Shown in pieces: positions 9,057-16,513 of a DNA stretch of 64,000 nucleotides (the stretch's first letter is position 1; each line of letters starts with the position of its first letter). The stretch is from contig NZ_CP023699.1 in the NCBI RefSeq assembly GCF_008704495.1, forward strand, positions 5,890,001 through 5,954,000. The letters run 5' to 3'. Under the pieces are notes generated by a model. The model ran no database searches and had not been told where the DNA came from. It worked only from the letters and a program-made list of their open reading frames with translations. Source of the DNA: Streptomyces kanamyceticus. GTDB taxonomy: Bacteria > Actinomycetota > Actinomycetes > Streptomycetales > Streptomycetaceae. A program made the position numbers and the translations under genes.

Positions 9057-9575
9057 CTACAGCGGCTTCACGTAGCAGAGGCTCAAGTCGTCGAAGCGGT
9101 AGTGGCCGAACTTCTGGGCCGCGGGGACGTAGCCGCTGGAGAGGTAGAGCTCGACCGCCTCCGGCTGCTTCGTGCCGGTTTCCAGGACCATGCGGTGGCG
9201 GCCCGCCGCCTTCGCGTCCTCCTCCAGGACGGCGAGTATGCGGCGGGCGAGGCCCAGGCCGCGGGCCTCGGGGGTGACGTACATGCGCTTCAGTTCCGCG
9301 TCGCCGTCCGCGTAGCCCGACTCGTTCTCGTCCTGGGAGCGCCAGCCGCCCGTGGCCAGGGGCGTGCCCCGCTCGTCGTACGCGATGACGTAGAGGCCGC
9401 GCGGGGCCTCGAACATGGTCGCGTCGAGCGGTGTGACGTCGCCCTCGTCGCCGTACCGCTCCGCATATTCGAGCTGGACGCGGTCGTTCAGGGCCATGGC
9501 GTCCGGGTGCGCGAAGGTGACCGTGCGCAGGTGGATGGCGGCGGGGGCGGTGTGCGTGGAGTTCTGGATAGACAT
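9057..9575 (-). CDS. GNAT-family N-acetyltransferase
   Basis: 172 residues. The acetyl-CoA-binding motif A is RMYVTPEARGLGLARRIL. The preceding strand and loop include a variable acceptor region, and the C-terminus has the usual LYLSSGYVPAAQKFGHY motif. The start at 9575 leaves a 68-base divergent promoter region shared with the exonuclease gene. The acceptor substrate cannot be deduced. Small GNATs of this kind acetylate metabolites or protein N-termini. Confidence 0.88.
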   Translation of the reverse strand: MSIQNSTHTAPAAIHLRTVTFAHPDAMALNDRVQLEYAERYGDEGDVTPLDATMFEAPRGLYVIAYDERGTPLATGGWRSQDENESGYADGDAELKRMYVTPEARGLGLARRILAVLEEDAKAAGRHRMVLETGTKQPEAVELYLSSGYVPAAQKFGHYRFDDLSLCYVKPL

Positions 9576-9643
9576 GCGGAGTATCGTACTTCTATGCGGT
9601 GTCGGACGGGTGCTGTCGTCCAGTGTGCCGGTATCGTGCCGGG

Positions 9644-10435
9644 ATGCTCACTGTGACTTCCGTGAATGTGAACGGGCTGCGCGCGGCCGCCAAGAAGGGC
9701 TTCGTGGAGTGGCTCGCCGAGACCTCGGCCGATGTCCTGTGCCTTCAGGAGGTGCGCGCCGAGGAGAAGCAGCTGCCGGACGAGGTGCGCGACCCCGAGG
9801 GCTGGCACGTCGTGCACGCGCCCGCCGCCGCGAAGGGGCGCGCGGGAGTCTCGCTCTATACGCGCCGTGAGCCGGACCGGGTGCGGGTCGGCTTCGGGTC
9901 GGAGGAGTTCGACGGCAGCGGGCGGTACGTGGAGGCCGATCTGCCGGGCGTCACCGTCGCCAGCCTGTACCTCCCCTCCGGCGAGGTCGGCACCGAGCGG
10001 CAGGACGAGAAGATCCGGTTCATGGCGGAGTTCCTCGTGTACCTGAAGGGGCTCAAGGCGCGGGCCGCCGCCGAGGGACGGCACGTCGTCGTCTGCGGCG
10101 ACTGGAACATCGCCCACCAAGAGGCCGACCTCAAGAACTGGAAGGGCAACAAGAAGAACTCCGGCTTCCTGCCCGAGGAGCGGGCCTGGCTCGACGAGGT
10201 CTTCGAGGAGTACGAGGACGTCGTGCGCGCGCGGCACCCCGATGTCGAGGGCCCCTATTCGTGGTGGTCCTACCGTGGGCGCGCCTTCGACAACGACACG
10301 GGCTGGCGCATCGACTACCACGTCGCGACGGCCGGGCTCGCCGGGCGCGCGGTGAAGGCGTACGTCGAGCGGGCCGCGACCCACGCCGAGCGGTGGAGCG
10401 ACCACGCGCCGGTGACCGTGGTCTACGACCTGTAG
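9644..10435 (+). CDS. xthA: Exodeoxyribonuclease III (AP endonuclease)
   Basis: 263 residues, typical of ExoIII/Xth. Endonuclease/exonuclease/phosphatase motifs are present: SVNVNGLRAA at the N-terminus, LQEVRAEEKQ with the metal-binding Glu, GDWNIAH with catalytic Asp/Asn, and the terminal WSDHAP with catalytic His. It would cleave abasic sites and remove 3' blocking groups in base-excision repair. ATG at 9644 gives the conserved MLTVTSVNVNG start; the in-frame ATG at 9599 adds non-conserved residues. Confidence 0.93.
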   Translation: MLTVTSVNVNGLRAAAKKGFVEWLAETSADVLCLQEVRAEEKQLPDEVRDPEGWHVVHAPAAAKGRAGVSLYTRREPDRVRVGFGSEEFDGSGRYVEADLPGVTVASLYLPSGEVGTERQDEKIRFMAEFLVYLKGLKARAAAEGRHVVVCGDWNIAHQEADLKNWKGNKKNSGFLPEERAWLDEVFEEYEDVVRARHPDVEGPYSWWSYRGRAFDNDTGWRIDYHVATAGLAGRAVKAYVERAATHAERWSDHAPVTVVYDL

Positions 10436-10438
10436 GGG

Positions 10439-10464
10439 CACCCGCCCGCGAGGGTGGGCGGGTG
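10439..10464 (+). terminator. Terminator of xthA
   Basis: 9-bp GC-rich stem (cacccgccc / gggcgggtg) with an 8-base loop, starting 4 bases after the stop codon. Confidence 0.65.
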
Positions 10465-10564
10465 GTCACAAAGTCCGGCGCAGGGCTGTCCCGGGCCCGT
10501 ACGGCATGGCAGATTGCGGTCGCGTACATGACCACCAACTGTCGACCGTGCGGGGGGACTTCGC

Positions 10565-11596
10565 ATGACCATCGCCATGCCGTCCAGGCGTGCCGTTCTG
10601 CTGGGGGCGGCGGGGGCCGCGGGCGCCGGGGCCGCCGCGGCGCTGCCCGCCGCGTGGGCGTCCGCCGCCGACGGGATTCCCCAGGGCACGCCGCCGGTCC
10701 TGCTCACCGAGCAGGCCACCAGACGCATCCTCGTGCTCGACCCGCGGCGGCGCACCTGGGATCCGGCCGTCGATCCGTCCGTCGTGAAGTGGCAGTTCTC
10801 GCCGCTCGGCGACCGGCGGTACGCGGATCTGCGGCCGGACGTGAGCTGGGTGTACCCGAGCGAGGCCAAGGTGCGCAGGCTCCGGGGGCGTACGTACGTC
10901 CTGACGACGGCGTCGTTCGGGTTCGTGGCGGTCGTGGAGCATCCGACCGGGCGCCGGTACTGGGGCACGGCGATCGGGCCCGGCGACGATCTCTTCAATC
11001 CGCACAGCGCGGAGATCCTGCCGGACGGCAACGTGGCCGTCGCGTGCAGCACGGGCGCGCGGGTGCGGCTGTACGCGGCGTCGGGAGGACCGCACGCCAC
11101 GCGGTACGCCGAGGCGGAGCTCAAGGGCGCGCACGGGCTGCACTGGGACGGCGCGCGCAAGGTGCTCTGGGCCCTCGGTGACGACGAGTTGGTGACCTAC
11201 GCGGTGGGCGGCACGGCCGCGCGGCCCACGCTCACGCGGCGCTCGGCGGTCGGTCTGCCGGTCGGCACGCCGGGCCGCACTCCCGGCGGGCACGACCTCT
11301 TCCCGGTGGCGGGGCGGCCCGGACGGCTCTGGGTGACGACCAACGCCGCCGTGTTCCAGTACGAGAAGCGGGGCGGGACCTTCGTGCAGGACTTCGCGGG
11401 GCACGAGGTGATCTCCCGGAAGTCGGTGAAGGCCGTCGGGAACGATCCGCGCACCGGGCAGGTCCTCAGCACCGTGCCGGAGGGCGGCCTCGGTGAGACC
11501 TGGTGGACGACGACGGTGAGCGTGCACCGGCCCGCCAGCGCGTACAAGCTGGTCAACGGCGGTATCTACAAGGCGCGTTGGTGGCTGCCCGCCTGA
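10565..11596 (+). CDS. Tat-exported beta-propeller-like secreted protein (DUF6528-like)
   Basis: 343 residues. The N-terminus is a probable twin-arginine signal (PSRRAVLLGAAGAAG) with an Ala-rich core and a cleavage region near ASAADG (about residue 36). The mature protein has repeated strand motifs such as VLLTEQATRRILVLD, GRTYVLTTASFGFVAVVE and GRLWVTTNAAVFQYE, suggesting a seven-blade propeller with a role in binding rather than catalysis. It resembles the DUF6528 family of secreted actinobacterial proteins; that name is from memory. It stands alone between xthA and a convergent MerR gene. Confidence 0.75.
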   Translation: MTIAMPSRRAVLLGAAGAAGAGAAAALPAAWASAADGIPQGTPPVLLTEQATRRILVLDPRRRTWDPAVDPSVVKWQFSPLGDRRYADLRPDVSWVYPSEAKVRRLRGRTYVLTTASFGFVAVVEHPTGRRYWGTAIGPGDDLFNPHSAEILPDGNVAVACSTGARVRLYAASGGPHATRYAEAELKGAHGLHWDGARKVLWALGDDELVTYAVGGTAARPTLTRRSAVGLPVGTPGRTPGGHDLFPVAGRPGRLWVTTNAAVFQYEKRGGTFVQDFAGHEVISRKSVKAVGNDPRTGQVLSTVPEGGLGETWWTTTVSVHRPASAYKLVNGGIYKARWWLPA

Positions 11597-11603
11597 GCGG
11601 GCG

Positions 11604-11680
11604 GTGCGTCAGGCTGGGTGGGTGGGTGGTGCGTCAGGCTGGGTGGGCGTGCGTCAGGCTGAGTGGGCGGGTGCGTCAGG
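11604..11680. repeat. Short tandem array derived from the merR 3' end
   Basis: Four copies of gtgcgtcagg start at 11604, 11629, 11649 and 11671, separated by G/T-rich spacers (periods 25, 20 and 22). The last copy includes the stop codon of the minus-strand MerR gene, so the array looks like slipped duplication of that gene's 3' end. Confidence 0.8.
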
Positions 11681-12383
11681 TCTGGTTGAGGCGGCGGTCA
11701 AGCGCCATCGAGAGTTCCGCCTCCACCACGCTCTTGGCGACCGGGCGCAGCTCCTCGATCTCCAGCTCCGCGGTGTCCGGGGTGTGCGTGCGCAGCACCG
11801 TGATGAACAACTCGGCGAGCGCGTCCGCGTGTTCGCGCACGCGCTCGCCCGCCTCCAGGACCGCGGCCAGCGGAACTCCCTTGCGTACGAGGGTGGATGA
11901 CGCGTCGAGCAGTCGGCGGCTGATGTGCACGATCTCGTCGCCGTCGGTGCCGAGGTAGCCGAGGTCCATGGCGGCCGCGAGGTTCTCCGGGGTGACCTCG
12001 CCCGCGAAGTGGTCGGCGAGTTCCTCGGGGGTGAGGCGGACCGGCTGTTCCTCGGTGGACTCGCCGAAGCCGAGGAGTTCGCCGACGTCGCGGCCCTTGT
12101 CGAAGGCGTCGGAGAGCTCGGCGATGCCGTTCAGGGTGTGGCCGCGCTCCAGGAGTGCGGCGATGGTGCGGAGCCTGGCCAGGTGGTGCGCGTCGTACCA
12201 GGCGATGCGGCCCTCGCGGCGGGGCGGCGGGATGAGGCCGCGCTCGCGGTAGAAGCGCACGGTGCGCACGGTGATCCCGGCCTCCTCGGCCAGTTCCTCC
12301 ATGCGGTACTCGCGTACGTCACCGGCCGGTGTGCTCCCGCTTCCGCCCGATCCGCCCGTTCCGCCTTCTCGTTGGTCTGCCAC
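11676..12383 (-). CDS. MerR-family transcriptional regulator
   Basis: 235 residues. A low-complexity Gly/Ser N-terminus of about 22 residues precedes the winged helix-turn-helix (EYRMEELAEEAGITVRTVRFYRERGLIPPP), followed by the wing (GRIAWYDAHHLARL). The coiled-coil and a long C-terminal effector domain of about 140 residues follow, without the Cys cluster of metal-sensing MerRs. This suggests an organic ligand or a dimer-only domain. It is divergent from the BVMO-hydrolase-SDR operon and is its likely regulator. An internal start near the Met before EELAEEAG is possible but would cut into the HTH. Confidence 0.88.
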   Translation of the reverse strand: MADQREGGTGGSGGSGSTPAGDVREYRMEELAEEAGITVRTVRFYRERGLIPPPRREGRIAWYDAHHLARLRTIAALLERGHTLNGIAELSDAFDKGRDVGELLGFGESTEEQPVRLTPEELADHFAGEVTPENLAAAMDLGYLGTDGDEIVHISRRLLDASSTLVRKGVPLAAVLEAGERVREHADALAELFITVLRTHTPDTAELEIEELRPVAKSVVEAELSMALDRRLNQT

Positions 12384-12482
12384 GTGGGAAGCCTATCCGG
12401 GTGGTGGTCGGTGGTACCGCCGGTAACTTTCCTCTACCCGACCCCTACCCATGAGTACGCGACTGGCTTAGTCTCCAATTGC

Positions 12483-12498
12483 GCCAGTGACTACTGGC
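12483..12498. promoter_or_regulatory. Inverted repeat in the merR/BVMO divergent promoter
   Basis: GCCAGT-GACT-ACTGGC, a 6-bp-arm perfect inverted repeat 30 bases upstream of the monooxygenase ATG. It is a candidate operator for the divergent MerR protein, although MerR sites usually sit between -35 and -10, and no clear pair of hexamers flanks it. Confidence 0.4.
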
Positions 12499-12528
12499 AG
12501 GGTTCGGGTACTTCCGGGAGGCGGCGGA

Positions 12529-14073
12529 ATGACAGAGCACGAGCACGTACGGGTGGCGGTGATCGGATCCGGCTTCGGTGGCCTCGGTGCCGCCGTGCGG
12601 CTGCGCCGCGAGGGCATCACCGACTTCGTCGTCCTGGAGCGGGCCGGTGCGGTGGGCGGCACCTGGCGGGACAACAGCTACCCGGGCTGCGCCTGCGACG
12701 TGCCCTCGCACCTGTACTCGTTCTCCTTCGCGCCCAACCCGGACTGGCCGCGCACCTTCTCCGGCCAGGAGCACATCCACGACTACCTGGAACACGTCGC
12801 CGACACCTTCCGGCTGCGCCCGCACATCCGCCTCAACTCCGAGGTGAAGCTGATGCGTTGGGACTCGGGCGAGCTGCGTTGGGAGATCGAGACCAGCAAC
12901 GGCACGCTCACCGCCGACGTCGTCGTCTCCGCCACCGGGCCGCTCTCCGACCCCAAGATCCCGGACATCCCCGGCATCGACACCTTCCCCGGCAAGGTCT
13001 TCCACTCGGCCCGCTGGGACCACGACTACGACCTGCGCGGCAAGCGCGTCGCGATGATCGGCACCGGGGCATCGGCGATCCAGATCGTGCCCGCCATCCA
13101 GCGCGAGGTCGGGAAGCTGACCCTCTTCCAGCGCACGCCCCCGTGGGTCATGCCGCGCGCCGACCGCGCCATCAGCGGTGCCGAGCGCTGGCTGCACAAG
13201 CAGCTGCCGTTCACCACCCAGGCCCGGCGCGGCATCCTGTGGGGCATCAGGGAGTTGCAGGTCCAGGCGTTCACCAAGCGGCCCAACGAGCTCGGCATGG
13301 TCGAGCGGATCGCCAAGCGGAACATGTACCGGGCGATCAAGGACCCGGTCCTGCGGGACAAGCTGACGCCGACGTACCGCATCGGCTGCAAGCGCATCCT
13401 GCTCTCCAACACGTACTATCCGGCGCTCGCCAAGCCCAACGTCGACGTCGTCGCCAGCGGCCTCAGCGAGGTGCGAGGCAACACGCTCGTCGCCTCCGAC
13501 GGCACCGAGACCGAGGTCGACGCGATCGTCTTCGGTACCGGCTTCCACGTCACGGACATGCCCATCGCCGACCGGGTCGTCGGCGACGAGGGCCACACCC
13601 TCATGGAGACGTGGAAGGACGGCATGAAGTCGCTGCGCGGCGCGACCGCGGCGGGCTTCCCCAACTGGATGACGATCATCGGCCCGAACACCGGGCTCGG
13701 GAACTCCTCCATGATCCTGATGATCGAGTCCCAGCTGAACTACCTCGCCGACTACATGCGGCAGTTGGACGTCCTCGGCGGGCGCGCCGCGCTCGCCCCG
13801 CGGCCCAGCGCGGTCGGCGCCTGGAACCGGCGGGTGCAGGAGCGGATGAAGCGCACCGTGTGGAACACCGGCGGCTGCAACAGCTGGTACCTCGACGAGA
13901 ACGGGGTCAACACGACGGTCTGGCCGGGCACCACCACCGAGTTCAGGGCCGCCACGCGGCGGGTCGACCTCTCCGAGTACGAGGTGCTGCGGGCGCCCGA
14001 TCCCGTCGAGGCGGCACCGGCTCCCCGTACCAGGAAGAAGCCCGGGACCAAGAAGGTCGAGGCCGGGGCATGA
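12529..14073 (+). CDS. Baeyer-Villiger-type flavin monooxygenase (class B, FAD/NADPH)
   Basis: 514 residues. The FAD-binding Rossmann motif near the N-terminus is IGSGFGGLGAA. The BVMO fingerprint FxGxxxHxxxWD is present exactly (FPGKVFHSARWD), followed by the NADPH-binding motif IGTGASAIQI. FGTGFHVTD near the C-terminal third is also characteristic. It should insert oxygen next to a ketone, or oxygenate an aldehyde or heteroatom, using NADPH and O2. The start at 12529 follows GGGAGG. The stop overlaps the next ATG (ATGA). With the following hydrolase and SDR it forms an operon resembling the start of the mycobacterial mymA locus (mymA-lipR-Rv3085). The Lys/Arg-rich C-terminal tail is not conserved in the family. 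Confidence 0.93.
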   Translation: MTEHEHVRVAVIGSGFGGLGAAVRLRREGITDFVVLERAGAVGGTWRDNSYPGCACDVPSHLYSFSFAPNPDWPRTFSGQEHIHDYLEHVADTFRLRPHIRLNSEVKLMRWDSGELRWEIETSNGTLTADVVVSATGPLSDPKIPDIPGIDTFPGKVFHSARWDHDYDLRGKRVAMIGTGASAIQIVPAIQREVGKLTLFQRTPPWVMPRADRAISGAERWLHKQLPFTTQARRGILWGIRELQVQAFTKRPNELGMVERIAKRNMYRAIKDPVLRDKLTPTYRIGCKRILLSNTYYPALAKPNVDVVASGLSEVRGNTLVASDGTETEVDAIVFGTGFHVTDMPIADRVVGDEGHTLMETWKDGMKSLRGATAAGFPNWMTIIGPNTGLGNSSMILMIESQLNYLADYMRQLDVLGGRAALAPRPSAVGAWNRRVQERMKRTVWNTGGCNSWYLDENGVNTTVWPGTTTEFRAATRRVDLSEYEVLRAPDPVEAAPAPRTRKKPGTKKVEAGA

Positions 14074-15008
14074 GCCGCCTCACGCACGTGGTCGACGGGC
14101 CCTACGCGCCGCCCGCCGCCGCCCGCGAACTGACCGCCGTCTCCGCCGACGGCGCCCGCCTCCACGTCGAGGTGCACGGGCCCGACGACGCGCCCGCCGT
14201 GGTGCTCGCGCACGGCTGGACCTGCTCGACCGCCTTCTGGGCCGCGCAGATCAGGGCGCTCGGCGCCGACCATCGCGTCATCGCGTACGACCAGCGGGGA
14301 CACGGCCGCAGTGCCGCGCCCGCCGACCCCGACGGCTACAGCACGCGGGCGCTCGCCGACGACCTCGAAGCGGTGCTCGCCGCGACGCTCGCGCCCGGCG
14401 AGCGGGCCGTGATCGCCGGGCACTCCATGGGCGGCATGACGGTGATGGCCGCGGGCGGCCGGGCCGGGTTCCAGGAGCACGTCGCCGCCGTTCTGCTGTG
14501 CAGTACGGGAAGTTCGTCCCTGGTCGCCGAATCGCGCGTGGTGCCGTTGCGGGCCGGGCGGCTGCGGACCCGGCTCACCCGCTCCGTGCTCGGGTCGCGG
14601 GCGCCGCTCGGGCCCGTCACCGGGCCTGCCAGGCGGATCCTCAAGTACGCCACGATGGGGCCCGGTTCGGCGCCGGACAAGGTCGAGGCGTGCGCGCGGA
14701 TCGTGCACGCGTGTCCCCGGGACGTCAGGTACGGGTGGTCGCACGTACTGGACGAACTTCAACTCGACGTCGAGGTCGGCGAGTTGCGGGTGCCGACCGC
14801 TGTCGTCGCCGGTACCGCCGACCGGCTCACGCCCGTCGTGCACGCGCGGCGGATCGCGGCCGCGCTGCCCGAGTGCCTGGGGCTCACCGAGCTGGCCGGG
14901 GTCGGGCACATGACGCCCGTGGAGGCGCCGGACGCCGTCACGGAGCGGATCAGGGGCCTCGTCGCTACGTACGTGCGGGTCAACTCGGAGATGGGGGAGG
15001 GCGCATGA
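14070..15008 (+). CDS. Alpha/beta hydrolase (esterase/lipase type)
   Basis: 312 residues. The nucleophile elbow is GHSMGG (Ser), preceded by the oxyanion strand HGWTCS. The RGHGRS loop is present, the acid is in GTADRLTP and the catalytic His in GVGHMTPVEAP. The start ATG overlaps the monooxygenase stop (ATGA), and its own stop overlaps the SDR start, so the three proteins are translationally coupled. A likely role is hydrolysis of the ester or lactone made by the upstream monooxygenase. The equivalent position in the mycobacterial mymA operon is LipR. Confidence 0.92.
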   Translation: MSRLTHVVDGPYAPPAAARELTAVSADGARLHVEVHGPDDAPAVVLAHGWTCSTAFWAAQIRALGADHRVIAYDQRGHGRSAAPADPDGYSTRALADDLEAVLAATLAPGERAVIAGHSMGGMTVMAAGGRAGFQEHVAAVLLCSTGSSSLVAESRVVPLRAGRLRTRLTRSVLGSRAPLGPVTGPARRILKYATMGPGSAPDKVEACARIVHACPRDVRYGWSHVLDELQLDVEVGELRVPTAVVAGTADRLTPVVHARRIAAALPECLGLTELAGVGHMTPVEAPDAVTERIRGLVATYVRVNSEMGEGA

Positions 15009-15883
15009 GCAGGGTCAGCCTGGAAGGACAGGTCGCGGTCGTCACGGGTGCGGCGCGCGGAGTCGGGGAACTGCTCGCGCGCAAGCTGTCGGCGCGGGGC
15101 GCCAAGGTCGCGCTCGTCGGCCTGGAGCCGGACGAACTCAAGCAGGTGTCGGAGCGGCTGCACAACGAGAGCGACCACTGGCACGCGGACGTCACCGACC
15201 ACGTGGCGATGGCGCGTGTCGCGCAGGAGGTCAAGGAGCGCTTCGGGAAGGTCGACATCGTCGTCGCCAACGCGGGTGTCGCCAGTGGCGGTCCCTTCCT
15301 GGACTCCGATCCCGACGCGTGGCGCCGCGTCATAGAGGTCAACCTGATAGGCAGCGCGGTCACGGGCCGCGCGTTCCTGCCGGTCCTCATGGAGAGCCGC
15401 GGCTACCTGCTGCAGATCGCCTCGCTGGCGGCGATCACGCCCGCGCCGATGATGACCGCGTACTGCGCGTCCAAGTCGGGCGTCGAGGCGTTCGCGCATT
15501 CGTTGCGGGCCGAGGTCGGGTACAAGGGCGTGAAGGTCGGTGTCGGGTACCTGTCCTGGACGGATACGGACATGGTGCGGGGGGCCGATCAGGACGACGT
15601 GATGCGGGAGTTGCGGCAGCGCCTTCCGTGGCCGTCCAACAAGACGTACCCGCTGGGTCCCGCGGTCGACCGGATCGTCGCCGGGATCGAGCGGCGCTCC
15701 AGCCATGTGTACGCGCAGTGGTGGCTGCGGGGGATGCAGGGCATCCGTGGGTACCTGCCCTCGGTCATCGGCTCCGTCGGCCAACGGGAGATGCGGCGCT
15801 TCGAGCCGCGCCTCGGGACGGTGTCGACGGGGCTTGTGGGGGCGGGTGGGTCGGCGGACGAGAGGGCGCGAACGGGGGCCTGA
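15005..15883 (+). CDS. Short-chain dehydrogenase/reductase
   Basis: 292 residues. The cofactor motif is TGAARGVG (TGxxxGxG), followed by NAG in VVANAGVASGG. The catalytic triad is Ser (IASLAAITP region), Tyr and Lys in YCASKSG. The C-terminal extension of about 40 residues beyond the SDR core carries a QWWLRGMQGIRGYLPS segment that could be membrane-associated. It overlaps the hydrolase stop by ATGA. It probably interconverts an alcohol and a ketone in the same pathway, supplying the monooxygenase or processing its product. Confidence 0.92.
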   Translation: MSRVSLEGQVAVVTGAARGVGELLARKLSARGAKVALVGLEPDELKQVSERLHNESDHWHADVTDHVAMARVAQEVKERFGKVDIVVANAGVASGGPFLDSDPDAWRRVIEVNLIGSAVTGRAFLPVLMESRGYLLQIASLAAITPAPMMTAYCASKSGVEAFAHSLRAEVGYKGVKVGVGYLSWTDTDMVRGADQDDVMRELRQRLPWPSNKTYPLGPAVDRIVAGIERRSSHVYAQWWLRGMQGIRGYLPSVIGSVGQREMRRFEPRLGTVSTGLVGAGGSADERARTGA

Positions 15884-16203
15884 CCCTGGGCGGGTCTGTG
15901 CCTTGGGTTCGGCCCCGGGCTGTGTCCGCCTGCCACGGGTGGATGCCCTGGTCATCGTCCCTCGGCACCGGAGGCTGTGCCCACCCGTGCCGCCCAGCGG
16001 CACGATTGCCCACAGCGGCGCGGCCCCGCCCCACAGCCGAAGCCAAGGCGGGTTGTTCCTACAGGGGCGGTCCGTCGCGGAGATTCGGGTGGGCGGGTGG
16101 GGACGCATCCGCCGCGAAGCGGCGGTTATGGGGGGCGCGGGCCACGGGGAAGAGGCCCGCCCGGCGTCCCGGGGGGCCTCTCCTGGTCAAGCACAGCGCA
16201 GCG
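15884..16203. other. 320-base gene-free stretch containing a 41-bp palindromic element
   Basis: Between the SDR stop and the CsbD-like gene there is no credible coding frame. It holds the 41-base element at 15975-16015, described separately, and a GC-rich stretch with agcggcggtt. Convergent gene ends on both sides suggest it acts as a terminator region. Confidence 0.7.
15975..16015. repeat. 41-bp palindromic intergenic element, copy A
   Basis: Outer ctgtg/cacag and inner 7-bp stem gtgccgc-cca-gcggcac. The reverse complement matches the element at 40932-40972 over the whole length, apart from changes in the inner stem that keep pairing. I recall this type of element as frequent between Streptomyces genes, but I cannot name a family. 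Confidence 0.75.
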
Positions 16204-16410
16204 TCAGGCGTCGTAGTCCTGGTTGAACTTGTCCTGCTGCTCCTGCGCCGCGTCCCGGGCCTGGTCCGGAGCCTGCGAGGCGCGCTCGCTCGCTTCGTCC
16301 TGGGCCTGCGCGCCGCGCTCGCTCGCCTCGTCCTTGGCGCCGCCCATGGCGCTCTTCGCCTTGTCGGCGAGGTCGTTGGCCTTGTCCTGGAACTGGTCCT
16401 TGATGCCCAT
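16204..16410 (-). CDS. CsbD-like general stress protein
   Basis: 68 residues, highly charged and predicted helical throughout. It starts MGIKDQFQDKANDLADKAK, typical of the CsbD/late-embryogenesis-like small stress proteins. Two near-identical blocks follow (KDEASERGAQAQDEASERASQ), which lengthen the helix. The start at 16410 has GGGAG 9 bases upstream; the upstream in-frame ATG at 16494 adds basic residues that are not conserved. Proteins of this kind accumulate under osmotic or stationary-phase stress in streptomycetes. The biochemical role is unknown. Confidence 0.85.
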   Translation of the reverse strand: MGIKDQFQDKANDLADKAKSAMGGAKDEASERGAQAQDEASERASQAPDQARDAAQEQQDKFNQDYDA

Positions 16411-16513
16411 GCGATTCACTCCCGTTGTTGGGTGGGGGATTGGGCCTCGACCAGACTTACATGGGCGGACACGCCTCGCATTTCGATCATGCATGGGGGC
16501 GTGTGCGCGCAGG

